DNA of 64,000 nucleotides from Cyanoderma ruficeps (taxonomy: Eukaryota > Chordata > Aves > Passeriformes > Timaliidae), in NCBI GenBank assembly GCA_008694505.1, contig VZDJ01000034.1, positions 3,601,684 to 3,665,683 of the forward strand. Reading direction: 5' to 3'. This document shows positions 48,050 through 60,154 of the stretch, piece after piece; the stretch's first letter is position 1; each line of letters starts with the position of its first letter. Below the pieces are notes generated by a model. It made no database searches, had not been told where the DNA came from, and saw only the letters and a list, made by a program, of their open reading frames with translations. The position numbers and the translations under genes are program-made.

Positions 48050-48068
48050 AAAAATAAATAAATAAAAA
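48050..48068. repeat. (AAAT)n microsatellite
   Basis: AAAAATAAATAAATAAAAA is a short AAAT run. Confidence 0.85.
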
Positions 48069-50019
48069 CAAAACCAAGACCAACACTCCCCACAACAAAC
48101 AAACAAAAAACCCCCCTCTCACAACTTTTCCAATCCAATTTCTGGACATGATCCTTGTTATCGTGGAATATGATTTTTTAAAGTTCATTTTTAAAGGAAA
48201 AAAAACAAAAAAAACTTTGAAGAGCTCAGTGTATGTTAAATGACAGGTTTTTTTAACATTTTCAATTAACTGAAAATAATAATAATTTTTTTAAATTATA
48301 TCATTTAATTCGCAGTGGAATCTGTTTTGCTACATCTGGGATATCTTAGTCCTTTTGTGCTTACTCTTTTCTGGTATTAAAATCAGGTCAGTTCAGGTCA
48401 GAGCTCAATTTTTCAGCTTTTCTGAAATAAAACACTACAAAAAATATTCAAGTCTGGCCATTTTCACAATTTTCCATTTTCTGATGGAAGCTGCTTTCCA
48501 AATCCTACTTCCAGTGGTTTTTTTTTTTTCTTCTTTTAGAAAACAATTATCTGTTTAAAAAACACCCAACTCTAGTTCAACCTGGACAGAGCTGCCAATT
48601 TACTACTAATATCATCTTTTTTTTTGAACTTTTAAGCTCCATAAAAGCATTTATAAAAAATACGGACAACCAAGAGGATGAATCTGAGCTGGACATCCCA
48701 ATTTTCCACACCAACCAGGGCTGCCCTGCCTTGGTGGACACGAATTGGGGACCCAGGGCTGAGGAAAAAAAAAGGAAAATCTGGCGCTGAGGGTTTTTTC
48801 CGTGCCACTTTCTGGCCGCTTTATTCCTTCTTGTGAAATGCCTGCTGAACGAAAACATCCCATGGCTCACAGACTTTTCAACTTAGGGTCTTCAGCCCCA
48901 CATATTTTTCATATTACTCATATTCCCCTGCTTGAGTTAAACTCAAACAGGCCTGGAACAACTTCATTAACATAAAACCACATGATAATGGGAAACAGAG
49001 CCTTTTAATGGTTTATTTTCTTATTATCTTGTGATATATTTCATCTTCTCCCCCTTCTCCGAGTGCTACTACATTCTGGTTTCACTCTGCTGCCTGGGCC
49101 TGGCAGGGATCGAGCATCCAACACTGGATTCTGGAAATTCAGGGATTTTTAAGCTGGTGGGATCAGTTTGGTACCAGGGCCATCACAAAAGTTTCAAAAA
49201 AAGTTTAAAAAAGAGCCTTTGTTTATTTAAAATTAATGTATTAGATACCCTGTTCTACGCTGAATACCCCCGCAGCATGTCACACTTCATCCGAACGAAA
49301 AAAAAATTTGATTTTAGCCCCAGAATTTGGTAAGAATTCCTGGGCTGGGATGCTCAGGGAATATGTCAAGGGAAGTTCTTTTGCAATACCACATTTTCTT
49401 TTCGTCACAAGGCCACAGTTTCAAAATTGAGGAGTTGCAACATTTTTTAGGAAGGTTAAAGAAATCAGAAATTGCATCTGGTCCAGGGTGACTCTTCTAA
49501 CCTATTTCAGACATCCTTGTAATGATGAATAAATAAATCTTTACAGGATTTCTACTTTAAAATAGTTGCTTGATTTCCCTGCCTTTTTAAAAGTGTCTTA
49601 ATTTTTTTTGTTTCCCCAGCAGTTTAAACGCTGAAGAATTGCCACAACTTCCTCACTATTTTTTCCACATCAGGTTAAAACCCTAATTAATCAAAAACCT
49701 CCAGGTAAGTGTATTATGTCTGACTATAAAGTCCATTAAGTTGGTATTTACTCTGTATTTACTCTGTTGCTTGAGAGGTTCAGCAGCAGCCTTAGACTCG
49801 TCCCTAAAAAAAAGGAATGGCAATTCCTGGGATTCACATTCTATCACAGCTCCAAGTGGAATAAACGGGAGATGGAAATCAGTGAGATATATTAGCACCA
49901 CTCCTTATTTTTCATTCCCCTCTGCCTCTGCCTCCCGAAGAATATCGGTGATGAATTTGCAAATGGCTCTGGCTGATGACAGAGTTTTGTGGGGTTTTTT
50001 TTAGCCTTCATTATTTATC

Positions 50020-50200
50020 CCCCCCACTGCACACCTCGATCGGGGATTACAGTGACAAATGCAGGAATAAAAGGCAAAGACAATATTGCAGCGGCGCGGG
50101 CGTAAATCTCCTTTTACGCGTTATTAATTTAAAGAAATCCATTATCCCATCGGGCTCCGAGGGGAGGACAAGGTTACATAAGAGCTGGTAGAGGCAGCTG
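50020..50200. promoter_or_regulatory. Candidate conserved noncoding element
   Basis: AATATTGCAGCGGCGCGGGC, GTAAATCTCCTTTTACGCGT, TTAATTTAAAGAAATCCATT and CCCATCGGGCTCCGAGGGGA. CpG-retaining unique sequence immediately to the left of the inverted-duplication arm at 50285. Confidence 0.32.
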
Positions 50201-50284
50201 GGGGTCACCTGGAGACAGAGCCCTGCTGCCACCACCCCGGGATGCTCAGTCTCCTTGGAAAATGGGATTTTTTTTTTCCTGGTG

Positions 50285-50421
50285 TTTCCTTTCTGGTGTT
50301 TCTACTGGGAAGCAAATGCTGAGACACCCAAATTAGAATTGAAAGCTTAAAACAGTATCTCCGATAATCATTTATTTCCAGTTGTGAAGGGGTGGGAATT
50401 TGTTGTACTTCAGAATGTAAA
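50285..50421 (+). repeat. Inverted duplication, left arm
   Basis: This 137-bp segment reappears inverted at 51833-51968. By eye I count four substitutions and one single-base indel (about 96% identity). It begins TTTCCTTTCTGGTGTTTCTA and ends TTGTACTTCAGAATGTAAA. It is unlike CR1 and I do not recognise the family. The spacer is 1411 bp. Identity stops sharply at both ends and I see no target-site duplication. Confidence 0.93.
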
Positions 50422-51079
50422 TGTGTTCTTCCTCTTAATTCCTCTCCTGGCTTCGGTTTGGCAGAGGCAGGAGGTTGCTGAGTCCTCAGAGTGGGCACGG
50501 AGGTGTCACCAGAGTGTCTCAATGTGGGTTATTCATGGCAGCAACCACACATCGAGGCTGAGAGAAGAATAAACCCTCCTCTGCCAGCCCGGCACGTTCG
50601 ACCTCTCGCTGGAGTTGTGAAGAGAAGGGTGTGTGGGGATGGGAGAGGAAAGAGGGAGAAATTAGCCCTGGTTGGAGAAGGTTTTTCTCTGTTGTGGGCC
50701 CCTAATTCACCACAACCTGGACAAGGGCCCAAACTTGTGTCGTGTGGGCCACCCACAAGCTCTTAGGTAGCAAAACTCCTGATCCTGCTCTGCCCGGCCT
50801 CCAAGCCTTCCATGTGCCCTTTCTCCAAATCCTTTGAATAAATGAACAAAAAAATGTCTCCTTCTCCCCTCTTTCCCTCTCCTCTTTGCCCAGAGACAGG
50901 GATTAAATCCTGGGCAATGTCCTCCAGCACAGAGCTAAGGAAGGCTCAGCACAGGCTCCCTCTCCACCCCTCTCAGAAGGGGAGGAAATGCTGCTCCTAT
51001 CGAGAGGAAGGAAAGAGGAAAACAGATGGAAAGTCCTCAGAACGGGAACAAGTGCCTCTCAAACAATACAACAGGTCCC

Positions 51080-51215
51080 TTTTGCTCCAGAATAACAGGG
51101 CCCTTCTGTGGAAATCTAAATACAATCAGGGCATCGACAACAAAGATAACGGGGAAATAATTCTGTGAACCTGGAGCCGGGGCCTGTTTGGTGAGAGCCG
51201 CCAAGTGCAGGCCCC
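51080..51215. promoter_or_regulatory. Candidate conserved noncoding element
   Basis: AAATACAATCAGGGCATCGA, CAACAAAGATAACGGGGAAA and GGTGAGAGCCGCCAAGTGCA. Contains an ACAAAG (SOX/TCF-like) core. It lies in the spacer of the inverted duplication, which therefore is not purely transposon sequence. Confidence 0.25.
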
Positions 51216-51547
51216 GGCCCCATCCAGCCCCCTCCAGGCTTTGATTTCACTTGATTTATTTATTGTTTAAACCTTGCAACAAAAGACTTGGGACTAAAAT
51301 ATCCCCAGCTTGCACCCACCAGCCACCCATGGGCAGGGATTTATCACCAGCCGGGTCCCTGTGCTGTGATTCCCCTGGATTATTTCATCTGCTCGGCAAA
51401 TCTACTCCGGTTTTGTGCTTTTTCACCAACAGTTTTCTGAGGAAATCCGTGGTGCTCTGATGAAGCTCAGTCCTAAAATGTCACTGGGGCTCTGCCTCTG
51501 TGGGCTTAAAGGATGAGGTGGGACTAAGGATGGTCAGCACGCTATAA

Positions 51548-51626
51548 AATATATATACACACTATATATATATATATGTATAAATAAAACAGTATATTGA
51601 GTGTACAAATAAAACAGTGTATTGAG
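51548..51626. repeat. (AT)n run plus 25-bp tandem duplication
   Basis: An imperfect AT/AC dinucleotide run (51548-51580) is followed by AAATAAAACAGTATATTGAG and then AAATAAAACAGTGTATTGAG, two copies spaced 25 bases apart with one substitution. It lies between the arms of the 137-bp inverted duplication, close to the right arm. Confidence 0.88.
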
Positions 51627-51832
51627 TTCTGCTTCTGCTCCTGATGATGCAGCTCAGTTGGATCCAAACAAACACATAAAAGGAGGGAAAACATCCAACA
51701 TGAAATTTCTCAAAACCCTAATAAGGGCTAAATTCTCATTTGATCACCTTGTACACTCAGGGCTGTTGGCAACTTCCCCCAGTCATCAATATTTGAAAGA
51801 GCTTTCAGGAAAATAGTTGACTTAGATTGCTT

Positions 51833-51968
51833 TTTACATTCTGAAGTACAACAAATTCCACCCCTTCATAACTGGAAATAAATGATTATCAGAGATACTG
51901 TTTTAACCTTTCAATTCTAATTTGGGTGTCTCAGCATTTGCTTCCCAGTGGAAACACCAGAAAGGAAA
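51833..51968 (-). repeat. Inverted duplication, right arm
   Basis: Reverse-complement partner of 50285-50421, starting TTTACATTCTGAAGTACAAC and ending GAAACACCAGAAAGGAAA. Within the PRDM16 pre-mRNA the two arms could pair into a long near-perfect duplex. They could be two insertions of one unknown repeat, the terminal inverted repeats of a 1.7-kb element, or a local inverted duplication. Confidence 0.93.
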
Positions 51969-54900
51969 TGTCTGTGTGGAATGTGGCCACTTGCAGCTTT
52001 CTGAAAAATTGGGTTTTCTTTAAGATGTCCAGTACTGGAAACTTAAGCTCTCCAGTTCTCTTTCAAAATGTAGACTATGGTTCATTGATTTCTTCCCTTC
52101 TGAACTGAGGGACTCAGTCAAGGGGCTTGAAAATAAGATACTTAATAGTAATTTTAAACCCCCTAATTTGTTTGCCCTCCCCCATGCTCCCTATACCTTC
52201 ACAATAAATCCTTTGAAAAACTGGAAATGCTTTAGTGAAAAGACTGATGGGAAACGTTAAAAAATATCAGGCGAGCAACATCAAGTTATCTCTGTTATTT
52301 TAGGCCAAACGTGCTTCCTGCTTTTTTTTTTTTCTCCTTCATTCTCCCTCCAGGCCTGCAGCAGAGCCTGGGCCGTGTCCCATCCACGGCAAGTCCCTCG
52401 TGCTGGGGTTCCCTGGGGGAAAAAACCTCCTCCTGCAGCAGCACCTCTACCTGTGCACAGCCCAGGAGCCACGGGCAGGTGCCAGCCCAGTTTAGGGAGA
52501 GTTTATCCCAACAAAATCCAAACCCAGCTGCACATCCCACCAGGGATGAGCCCCGTGATTTCTCAGCTCTGGGATGGGGTTCATCTTGTGTGAAGACTTT
52601 TCCTCTACAGGGATTTCGGGTTTAAAGCATTAATATTCCACGAAATGCAACACCTGAAAGCCCACTGTGTCTGAAAAACTGCCGTGGGAACTACTGCGAG
52701 ACACTAAAATTTATGGGAAAAGCATAAAGATATTTCCATGAGCCCCTCACTGCAGTCAACGAAAAGGGTCATTATTGCACCTCAGTGCTCCTGCCCGAAT
52801 AAAACAGAAATTAGTGTGTTTAATAACAGTGCAGGAGGAAGGCTGTGGAATACAGCAGTGGATAATTTGTCAGTGATTAGAAGGTCAACGGGTCAACTCA
52901 GGAACAACCCAGTGGCCTCACCTGGGGGGGGGAGCCCCGTCTGTAACAGGAGAAAGCCCCTCCTTTGTCCCAGCTATGTCACCATGGAGCCTTATCAAAA
53001 CAGAGCTGGGACTTATCAGTCACGAGGGAGGCAGAGCCAGGTGACCGCAGAGTCCGTCGGCAGGGCCTGCAATTCCCACACTGGGCTTGAAATCCTTATA
53101 AAAAACAAGAGTTGTTTCTCCCCCAGTGTAAATATCTCCCCCCTTTTTTTTTAAAAAAAAAAAAAGGCTGATTGCACGTTCATCACAAACTTTTATGGGA
53201 TTACATCACTTCTGCAGGGATATTTTTTAATCCCAGTCCTCTCAAATGGGAAATTCTGCAGGAATAACTTCTGCAGGTTTTTGCTCATTCTGCTTTGTAA
53301 TCCCAGCACCACTCACTGCTGACCCAATCCTGGGTAACTCCAGGTCTGTCAAACACAGTGAATAAATCATCACTGAATAAATCCCTGCCCAAAAAGATGC
53401 TTCTTGATAACCCAGAAAGGTGAATTTGTACCGGCCAATCCTCAAACCCAAAATTCTGTATTTTTCTTCACACCTTTGCTGGTGTCACTGACAAGGGGCA
53501 GCCACGCTCCCCACACTCTGACAGCAGGGAGGAAAATCCAGAGCTGTGAACCACAGGCTCATGGAATTTTTGGGTATTTTCACTTATTTGTATATCCCTT
53601 GTAGGGTCCAGGCTTTGTGTGCACCCAGACAATTCCAGCCATCCCTGTGTGTGTGCAGTGATGTCATTTACAGAGGCCACAACTCAGAGCAAACCCCTCT
53701 TGTACCAGGAGCCAGAGAGACAAGGACTGCACAGAATCCCGGGAAACTTTAGACCTGAACAAACAGAAAAAGACAGAAGAAAAACAAAACCCTAAAAACC
53801 CAAACCCTAGAGATGTGGTTCGGCCAAGGTGATGGTGTGAGGGCCATGGATCTGTCTGGGCTTTTCCTAAATCCTGTTTTGAAGCTTTTGATGCAAATCC
53901 CTCTCTGATTTTTGCTGCTGGGGCTCCCAGGAGCTGAGCCCGGTGCCAGAGACGTTGTGGTGGGCACTCAGGGCTACGTGGGCACCAATCCTTGTCCTGA
54001 CCCTTCTCAGGAATTCCGCAGGGTGGGAATGATCCTGCAAAGCGCTGAGCACATTTTCTGGGAGCATCCCATCCTGTCAGTGACTCCCACAGAGCTTCCC
54101 CTGCACTGAGGTCAGAGTTCCACAAAGATCACAGGTGTCACCTTGGCAAAGGTTTCCCTAACAATGTGTTTAAGGTATCATGTGACCTGATCTTGCTTTC
54201 AAAATTTAATTCACAACTAGGCAGCAAAGACCAGTTCTGGTCTTTGAAAAGGCTGGAAGTTCACTTATGTAAATAATATTTGTTATTTAAACATAAAATA
54301 ATAATTTAAAAAGTAGCGTGAGTCTATTCCATTTGTTTTTAACACAGATTAAAGAAGGTTGAATATATTAAGTGCAGTTTTCAGTGCACACAGGCACACA
54401 CAGCAGCAGGTAAAGCAGCTCTGTTTCATGAGATCAGGTTTCACCCACAGTGGAGGGAAAGAAAAGCTGAATTTGTATTGATAATAACATTGTGACTTGA
54501 GCTCCAAGGAATTCCCTCCCCCCCCCCCACCTTTTCTTTTTCCCCCTTTTGCTTAAAATAATTAAATTGGATGAGGCAAGATACCTGAGCAGTGAACTTT
54601 TCCATTCCTCTATTTCCAAGGAAATAAAATCTAGCAACAACTTCATGCAAAAGCTTGCGCTCTATGCCAGTGGGTCAGTGGCCAATTTAACCATAACAAA
54701 TAATAGTCTAGTCTTTCAACGTTTCAACTGTTTGGGGGTTTTTTTTTGGGGAGAAAGAGGAATCCGAGTGCTGGAAGACAGTTTGGATTTCCTCGGCATC
54801 CTCCCGCTGCCAAGTCGCGTTTTCCCTCTGGCTGGTGACCACATCTCCCCGTGAACATCTGCAAACTGCAGCTCCAGACAGCCCCGCTGCAGCAGCTCTG

Positions 54901-55529
54901 ACAGCAACTGGGGGCAGCTCTGCCCTGGGATGATGTCATTCCCTAAATCCACTCCATGCAGGGAACGTCCACTCTCAGTGCCCCTTCCCCGCCTTTGCTC
55001 TTTCTACAACTCTTGGTTGTGGAGGAGTTAAAATATTTCAGTTCTGAGTTAAGGAACAGTGAAAGTTCTAGTCCAGAGACAGTTTTTCCCTCCTTTCCGA
55101 TAGTGATTGGCTTCCCCTGCACCTCTTTTGTTTTGAGAATTTCGGAGTGTGCAGACTTGTGTAATGCAGAGATTGCTTCCAATTTAATTTAGTTGTTTTG
55201 TCTTTTATCATAATGGAAACGAGCACAGGATCCTTCCCAGGCTTTCTGCCATGAAAGAGGAGGCAGATTTCACTGCTGTGGTTCCCCAGGATGACGGGGG
55301 AGGGAGAGCAGGGGGAAAAGGATTAAATAAGATGCTCATGGAGGGTCAGACAGCAACTTCTGGCCAGCAACGCCCAAAACTCTGCTCTTGCACTCCGTGA
55401 ATCAACATTTGCCAAAGTACTGCATGGCATCTGCTGGGTGTCATCCCCTAAGAGTCTAAAACAGTTCTTGAGCCCTTTCTATGTTTTGATTTGATTGGTT
55501 GTGTTTTTTTAGGAGGGAATTTTTTACTT

Positions 55530-55712
55530 CAGGAAGGGCCCTGGCACAGGGTGCCCAGAGAAGCTGTGGCTGCTCCATCCCTGAAGTGTCCCCAGGCCAG
55601 GTTGGAAGGGGCTTGGAGCACCCTGGGATAGTGGAAGGTGTCCCTGCCCATGGCAGGGGCTGAAATGGGATGAGTTTAAGGTCCCTTCCAACCCAACCCA
55701 TTCTGTGATTCT
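55530..55712 (+). mobile_element. CR1 LINE, 3'-terminal fragment
   Basis: GGGCCCTGGCACAGGGTGCC, AGAAGCTGTGGCTGCTCCAT, GGGATAGTGGAAGGTGTCCC, CTGCCCATGGCAGGGGCTGA and AAGGTCCCTTCCAACCCAAC lead to CCATTCTGTGATTCTCTTG, a nearly intact CR1 tail. It is one of the better preserved copies, antisense to PRDM16. Confidence 0.95.
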
Positions 55713-58004
55713 CTTGTTCCTGGAGAAGAATGTGATAATGAGGGACCCAATTAAGAAGATCCTCTGCTTTTGGATCCAGAATTCAATGTGGATTCAGATA
55801 AAGACACCAGCACTTTGTCCCTGTTGCCCACAGGCTGGGTTTTCTCTGAATGTGTTTGATCTTTTGAGCCTGTGCTGAATGGTTGGGTCAGTCACACTCA
55901 GTGCTTTGGGTTCTCAGACAGCTCATTTCAGCTGTTGAGGTTCTGCAGGTCCATGGCAAAAGCGCTGCCAAAATACAGAGCTTCACCTTCCAAAATTCCC
56001 TGCAGGAACCCAGGCTTGGTCACTGCAAACACCCCCACAAAACACTGCCTGGGCCGGACCTTTTGAAACAGGAAAATAACAAACCATGGCTGATGGCTTC
56101 TCACATAATCAATATTTGCTGGAAAAATCATCATTCAGGAGAAAACACGCAAAGCTTTCAGGATTTACAAATGTTTTTCCCACTTAGCAGACCTTCCTAT
56201 GAAGCACAAAATCAAACTACAGGTGCAAAGACGAACCTTGGGGGTTTCACTCCAGGTACACCCCAAACCAACTCATTTTTTGGACAGCCTGGATTCCAGG
56301 ACAGCTGGAAGTCACAAATCACTGTGGAATGGCACATGAGACAGTAGGACACCTGATTTTTGTGGCAGAGGGACTTCTGCCTGTAGGAGAAAATGAATTT
56401 GATCACATTCCCAGCAGCCAGCCATCTACATGAAAAGGTCCAAGAAATATCACCCTGAAAGGATGAAGCAAATCTTGAGGACCAGAAGATATTTCATTAT
56501 TTGTGACTCTGCTTCTTCTCTTACACACACCAGGAAAATTCGGGATTTCTGCTACCAATGGCAAGGGATTATGAACTCAACAGGAAGGTTTTATCCCCCT
56601 GAACAAAATGTAGGTCAGGATCAAATCAGCTAATTTATTCACCTTTATATGTGAATAAACATCTCAGTCATTGTTGGTGGAGTGATTTCCACTGCTGAGC
56701 TTTGTCTTGCTTTTAATTTTTTACAGTTTGCAGTAAAGGAGCTGAAATTTCTCTTGGAAAAGAGGAATAGATACGGGAACTTTGAGACACAAAATCCATT
56801 GGGGAATAAAACTGAATTGTTAACAGGACCCTTATACCAACCAGAATCAGAGGAAACCAGGCAGAGAATTCATCCCCTGGGAATTGTGACCACGATGATG
56901 ACAGGACACCACATCCAGGCTGCAATCCCACGGGCGTTCCCTCCTTCACTGTGCACACCGGGTGGAAATCATCCCAAAGTTTGCACAGTCCCAGGGCAGG
57001 CACAGCCCTGCATCAGCCAGGTGTGGATGCACCAGGCCAGCAGGGCATTGTTATCATTCCTGAACAAAAATGCCCAAGGATTTGAAGGTAGGCAACACGA
57101 AATCAGCACATTCAGAAACGTCTCCAGAGGCATTTCCCAACAGGGCTGCTTCAGCCACGTGATCTGATAATCCTTGTCAAAAGCAGAGAGCAGATTACAC
57201 GAAATCACAGAGTTACACTGAATCATGACACTCTACAAACATGGCAGGAGAGCCTCACTTGTTGATGTGTGGGATAAATCCAAATACCTGCTCCTCGTTC
57301 CCTGGGCCAGCTGGTGAGCCAGAGCTCTCAGTGATTTGCTGGAAACCCCTGCAGAGCGCCAACTTTCTGATTGCTCTGCTAAACTCCTCTCTAAACATGA
57401 TTCAGCAAGACACAGCCTGCACCCCTGCAAGTGCAAGAGCTCCTCTGCTCCGGGGCTAAAGGGGTGGAGGGGAGAGAGGAAGAAACCCACACACAACACA
57501 ACACAAACAGAGCCAAGCCCTGCTGAGGTATTTGTCCACCTGCTTGGACTGCACAGGACTGGAGCAAAGCAAACACAATCCCTGAGCTATCAGCAGATAG
57601 CACAGTTCATGGTTAACTTCAAGTAGCACAGAACACACCTCTTGAGGAACAGCAGCAGCTCAAACAACTTGAGAACAAAACTGAAAACACAGACACGCCC
57701 GGCACCTTCGGAAGGGTGGATGGCCCTGGCTCCCAAAACTCAGAACTGAAAGTACACGAGGTCACTGCTGCTGTACTTCCACAGCAACGTGAGGACAGGG
57801 AAAAACTGAAATGTTCTCTAATCCCTCCCCAGCAGGGCTTTCCAGGTGCCTCATTTTCACCACATGAAACCCCAAAAGATGCTTTCTGGCCTCGACATCT
57901 CCACCCAAAACACAAATCTCTGAGCTGTTTCTATCTCTGATAAGGGTTTGCAGCGTGTCTAACACAGTGTTTGTGGGTAGGCCTTGCAGAGGCTGGGCCT
58001 CAGA

Positions 58005-58345
58005 AATTCTCCAGGATGAACAACCCCGATTCCTGCAGCTTTTCCCCACAGCAGAACTGCTCCATCCCTCTGATCCTTTTAACCTCCTCTGGATCCATTC
58101 CAGCAGCTTCCTGTGCTGGGCCCCAGGGCTGGAGGCAGCTCTGCAGGTGGGGTCTCACCTGAGTGGGGCACAATCCCCTTTTCCTGCTGCCCAGGCTGTG
58201 GGATCAGGGCTGTGGGATCAGCCCAGGACTCGGGGAGCTTTTGGGCTGGGACATTTCCAGCCTCTCACCCACCAGCACCCCAAATCCTTCTCCCCAGGGT
58301 GGTCCTGGATCTGGGTTGATCCCAGGGGTTGCCCTGATCCAGAGC
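58005..58345 (-). mobile_element. CR1 LINE segment lacking its 3' end
   Basis: The plus strand reads CTCCAGGATGAACAACCCCG, CCTCCTCTGGATCCATTCCA, GGGCCCCAGGGCTGGAGGCA, GCAGGTGGGGTCTCACCTGA, then 'CACCAGCACCCCAAATCCTT' and CTCCCCAGGGTGGTCCTGGA. This is the CR1 segment covering the C-terminal end of the reverse-transcriptase ORF, inverted. The roughly 300 bp that should follow at the 3' end (below 58005) is missing. That is unusual for CR1, which is normally truncated at its 5' end, and implies a later deletion. It also contains a 15-bp tandem duplication near 58195-58225. Confidence 0.85.
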
Positions 58346-58599
58346 GAAGCTGGCAGCAGAGCTAATCTCAGGTAATGCAGAATTCCCCCCCACAGCATCC
58401 ATTAGAGCCTGTTAATATCAGGATTACAGGTATTAATAACTCCTCCAGTGGATATTAATATCCTGAGTTCAACCCTTTGCTGTGGAACACCCACCCTGAC
58501 AAATCAAATCCCTCTCCTCACACACCAACCTTTTTTTTTGGGGTTTTTTTTTTTTTTTCCTCCCAAGCCACCCTAAACAGAAGCCTATAAAACATCCCT

Positions 58600-59040
58600 A
58601 CTAAAGTTTAGTGTGGGATTAGCAGGAGGGCGATAGCTCTGTGCCTCTCCATCCAGCACGCACATTTCTTCCCCCTCTCCTCTAATGACAAAGGGAGGCA
58701 GAGGGAGGCGATGGCTCTTTCCAGCCCCCTGATTTATAACTGTCCCTGGCTATAGGTCAAAGGAATGAACAGCACCTGGGGAGCGCTGCCGGAGCACGGC
58801 CGAGGCAGGAGAGCAACCCCAGAGTGCAGGGGAGATAACTACCCCGCCTGGGCAGACAAATTAGATAATTAAATGGAAACGGGCGAGATAAATTGCACTT
58901 TCTTAATTGGGTTATCAAGAAACAATAGTGACTACGAATGACCTCACTGTCTGTGTAGTCTAACACTTCTCTCTGTAGGAACTAGGAGGGAGTTATTCGT
59001 CTAGGCCAGGGTTATTGTTGGCCTAGAAAATGAATGTTTA
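58600..59040. promoter_or_regulatory. Strong candidate conserved noncoding element
   Basis: AGCAGGAGGGCGATAGCTCT, CCCCTGATTTATAACTGTCC, CAAATTAGATAATTAAATGG, TTAATTGGGTTATCAAGAAA, AACAATAGTGACTACGAATG and AGTTATTCGTCTAGGCCAGG. Long unique block with clustered homeodomain (TAATTA), SOX (AACAATAG) and GATA-like cores, starting about 250 bp above the CR1 at 58005. The longest texture of this kind in the window after 61530-62750. Confidence 0.4.
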
Positions 59041-60130
59041 AGAACAACTGGGTTGGTTTGTTTTTTTTTTTTCCTCTCACCAGAAGCCATTACAGATAAA
59101 AATCTTAGGTCTGCCGATTTGGGAAGTGGGAGTGTGCACAGGGTGGAAGGAGAAGGATTGCACGAACCTGGGAGTAGATTTCTCACCAAAGTGAGCTGAA
59201 GTGCAGGTCATTGGTGATGAATCTGGGCTTGCTCACACCCACCTGAATGGTCCAGGGAAAATGGTTGTGTGCCCTCTGTCTGTGCAGAGAGAGACAAAAA
59301 CCACTGCAGAGCTCCTGAGATGCTCCAGAGAACACAATGGGCAGAGGGCAGGAGACTGGGAATGAGTCAGCCCCAGCCAGGCCAGAAAAAGGACCCATAA
59401 CAGGGATTTTATGGCTCAAACCTTCTCTCCACCACAAGGTCACAAGGGTGGATCTTCGTGGAAGATCTGCACTGGGAGAGGGGAGGATGAGGAAGAGTGG
59501 AAAAGCTCCCAGCTTCTCCTTGAGCATGAGTGGTAGAAATGAAAGGGATGAACAGACACAACACCAGGGGATCCAAACTGACCCGTGCTGGAAAATCAGG
59601 ATATTCTGATCCAGACTCCTGATGCAAGGCCAGGATCAGACCCTTTCTCACATTCACCTCAGTCCTCCTCTCTCCCTGGTTGCCCTTAAGGACACGGAAG
59701 AACTTGGCTCCTGGCTGAGCCTGGCTAAAAGCCTGTCAAAAGCTCTAATGCCAAATCAACCCTCTCCCTTATAGGATCCTGCACTACAAGGGGTTGGTAT
59801 TCAGTAAATAAATTCTCACAGGAATGACTAATTCACAAGACTCACCCGTATTGCAAGGCAAGGTGGCCACTAATTTCATCTTTTTGCAGCCCTGGTGAAA
59901 ACAGACCTAGGAAAACATTGCTCCAAAAACGAGCCTGTGTGACTGAGCCAAGCAAATATTGAGCCGTGTCACCTCTTCAGCAAAATTTGAATTACACCCG
60001 CTTCTTACTATGCTGCTACACAACACAGCCTAAAGCCATCCAAATCCACTAGTTTAAATCGTTTTGGATAATGTCAGGATCTTGATACTATCTGTGGAGT
60101 TATCACTCCATCAAGCTCAGATCCTGTTTG

Positions 60131-60154
60131 GAAAAAAAAAAAANAAAAAAAAAA
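60131..60154. repeat. Poly-A run with an N
   Basis: About 22 A residues with one N at 60144. No LINE or processed-gene body precedes it, so it is a plain homopolymer. Confidence 0.9.

Noticed and set aside
60131..60154. Poly-A run considered as a retrotransposed gene tail
   Set aside because: No gene-like or LINE-like body on either side and no target-site duplication; it is a plain homopolymer with an N.
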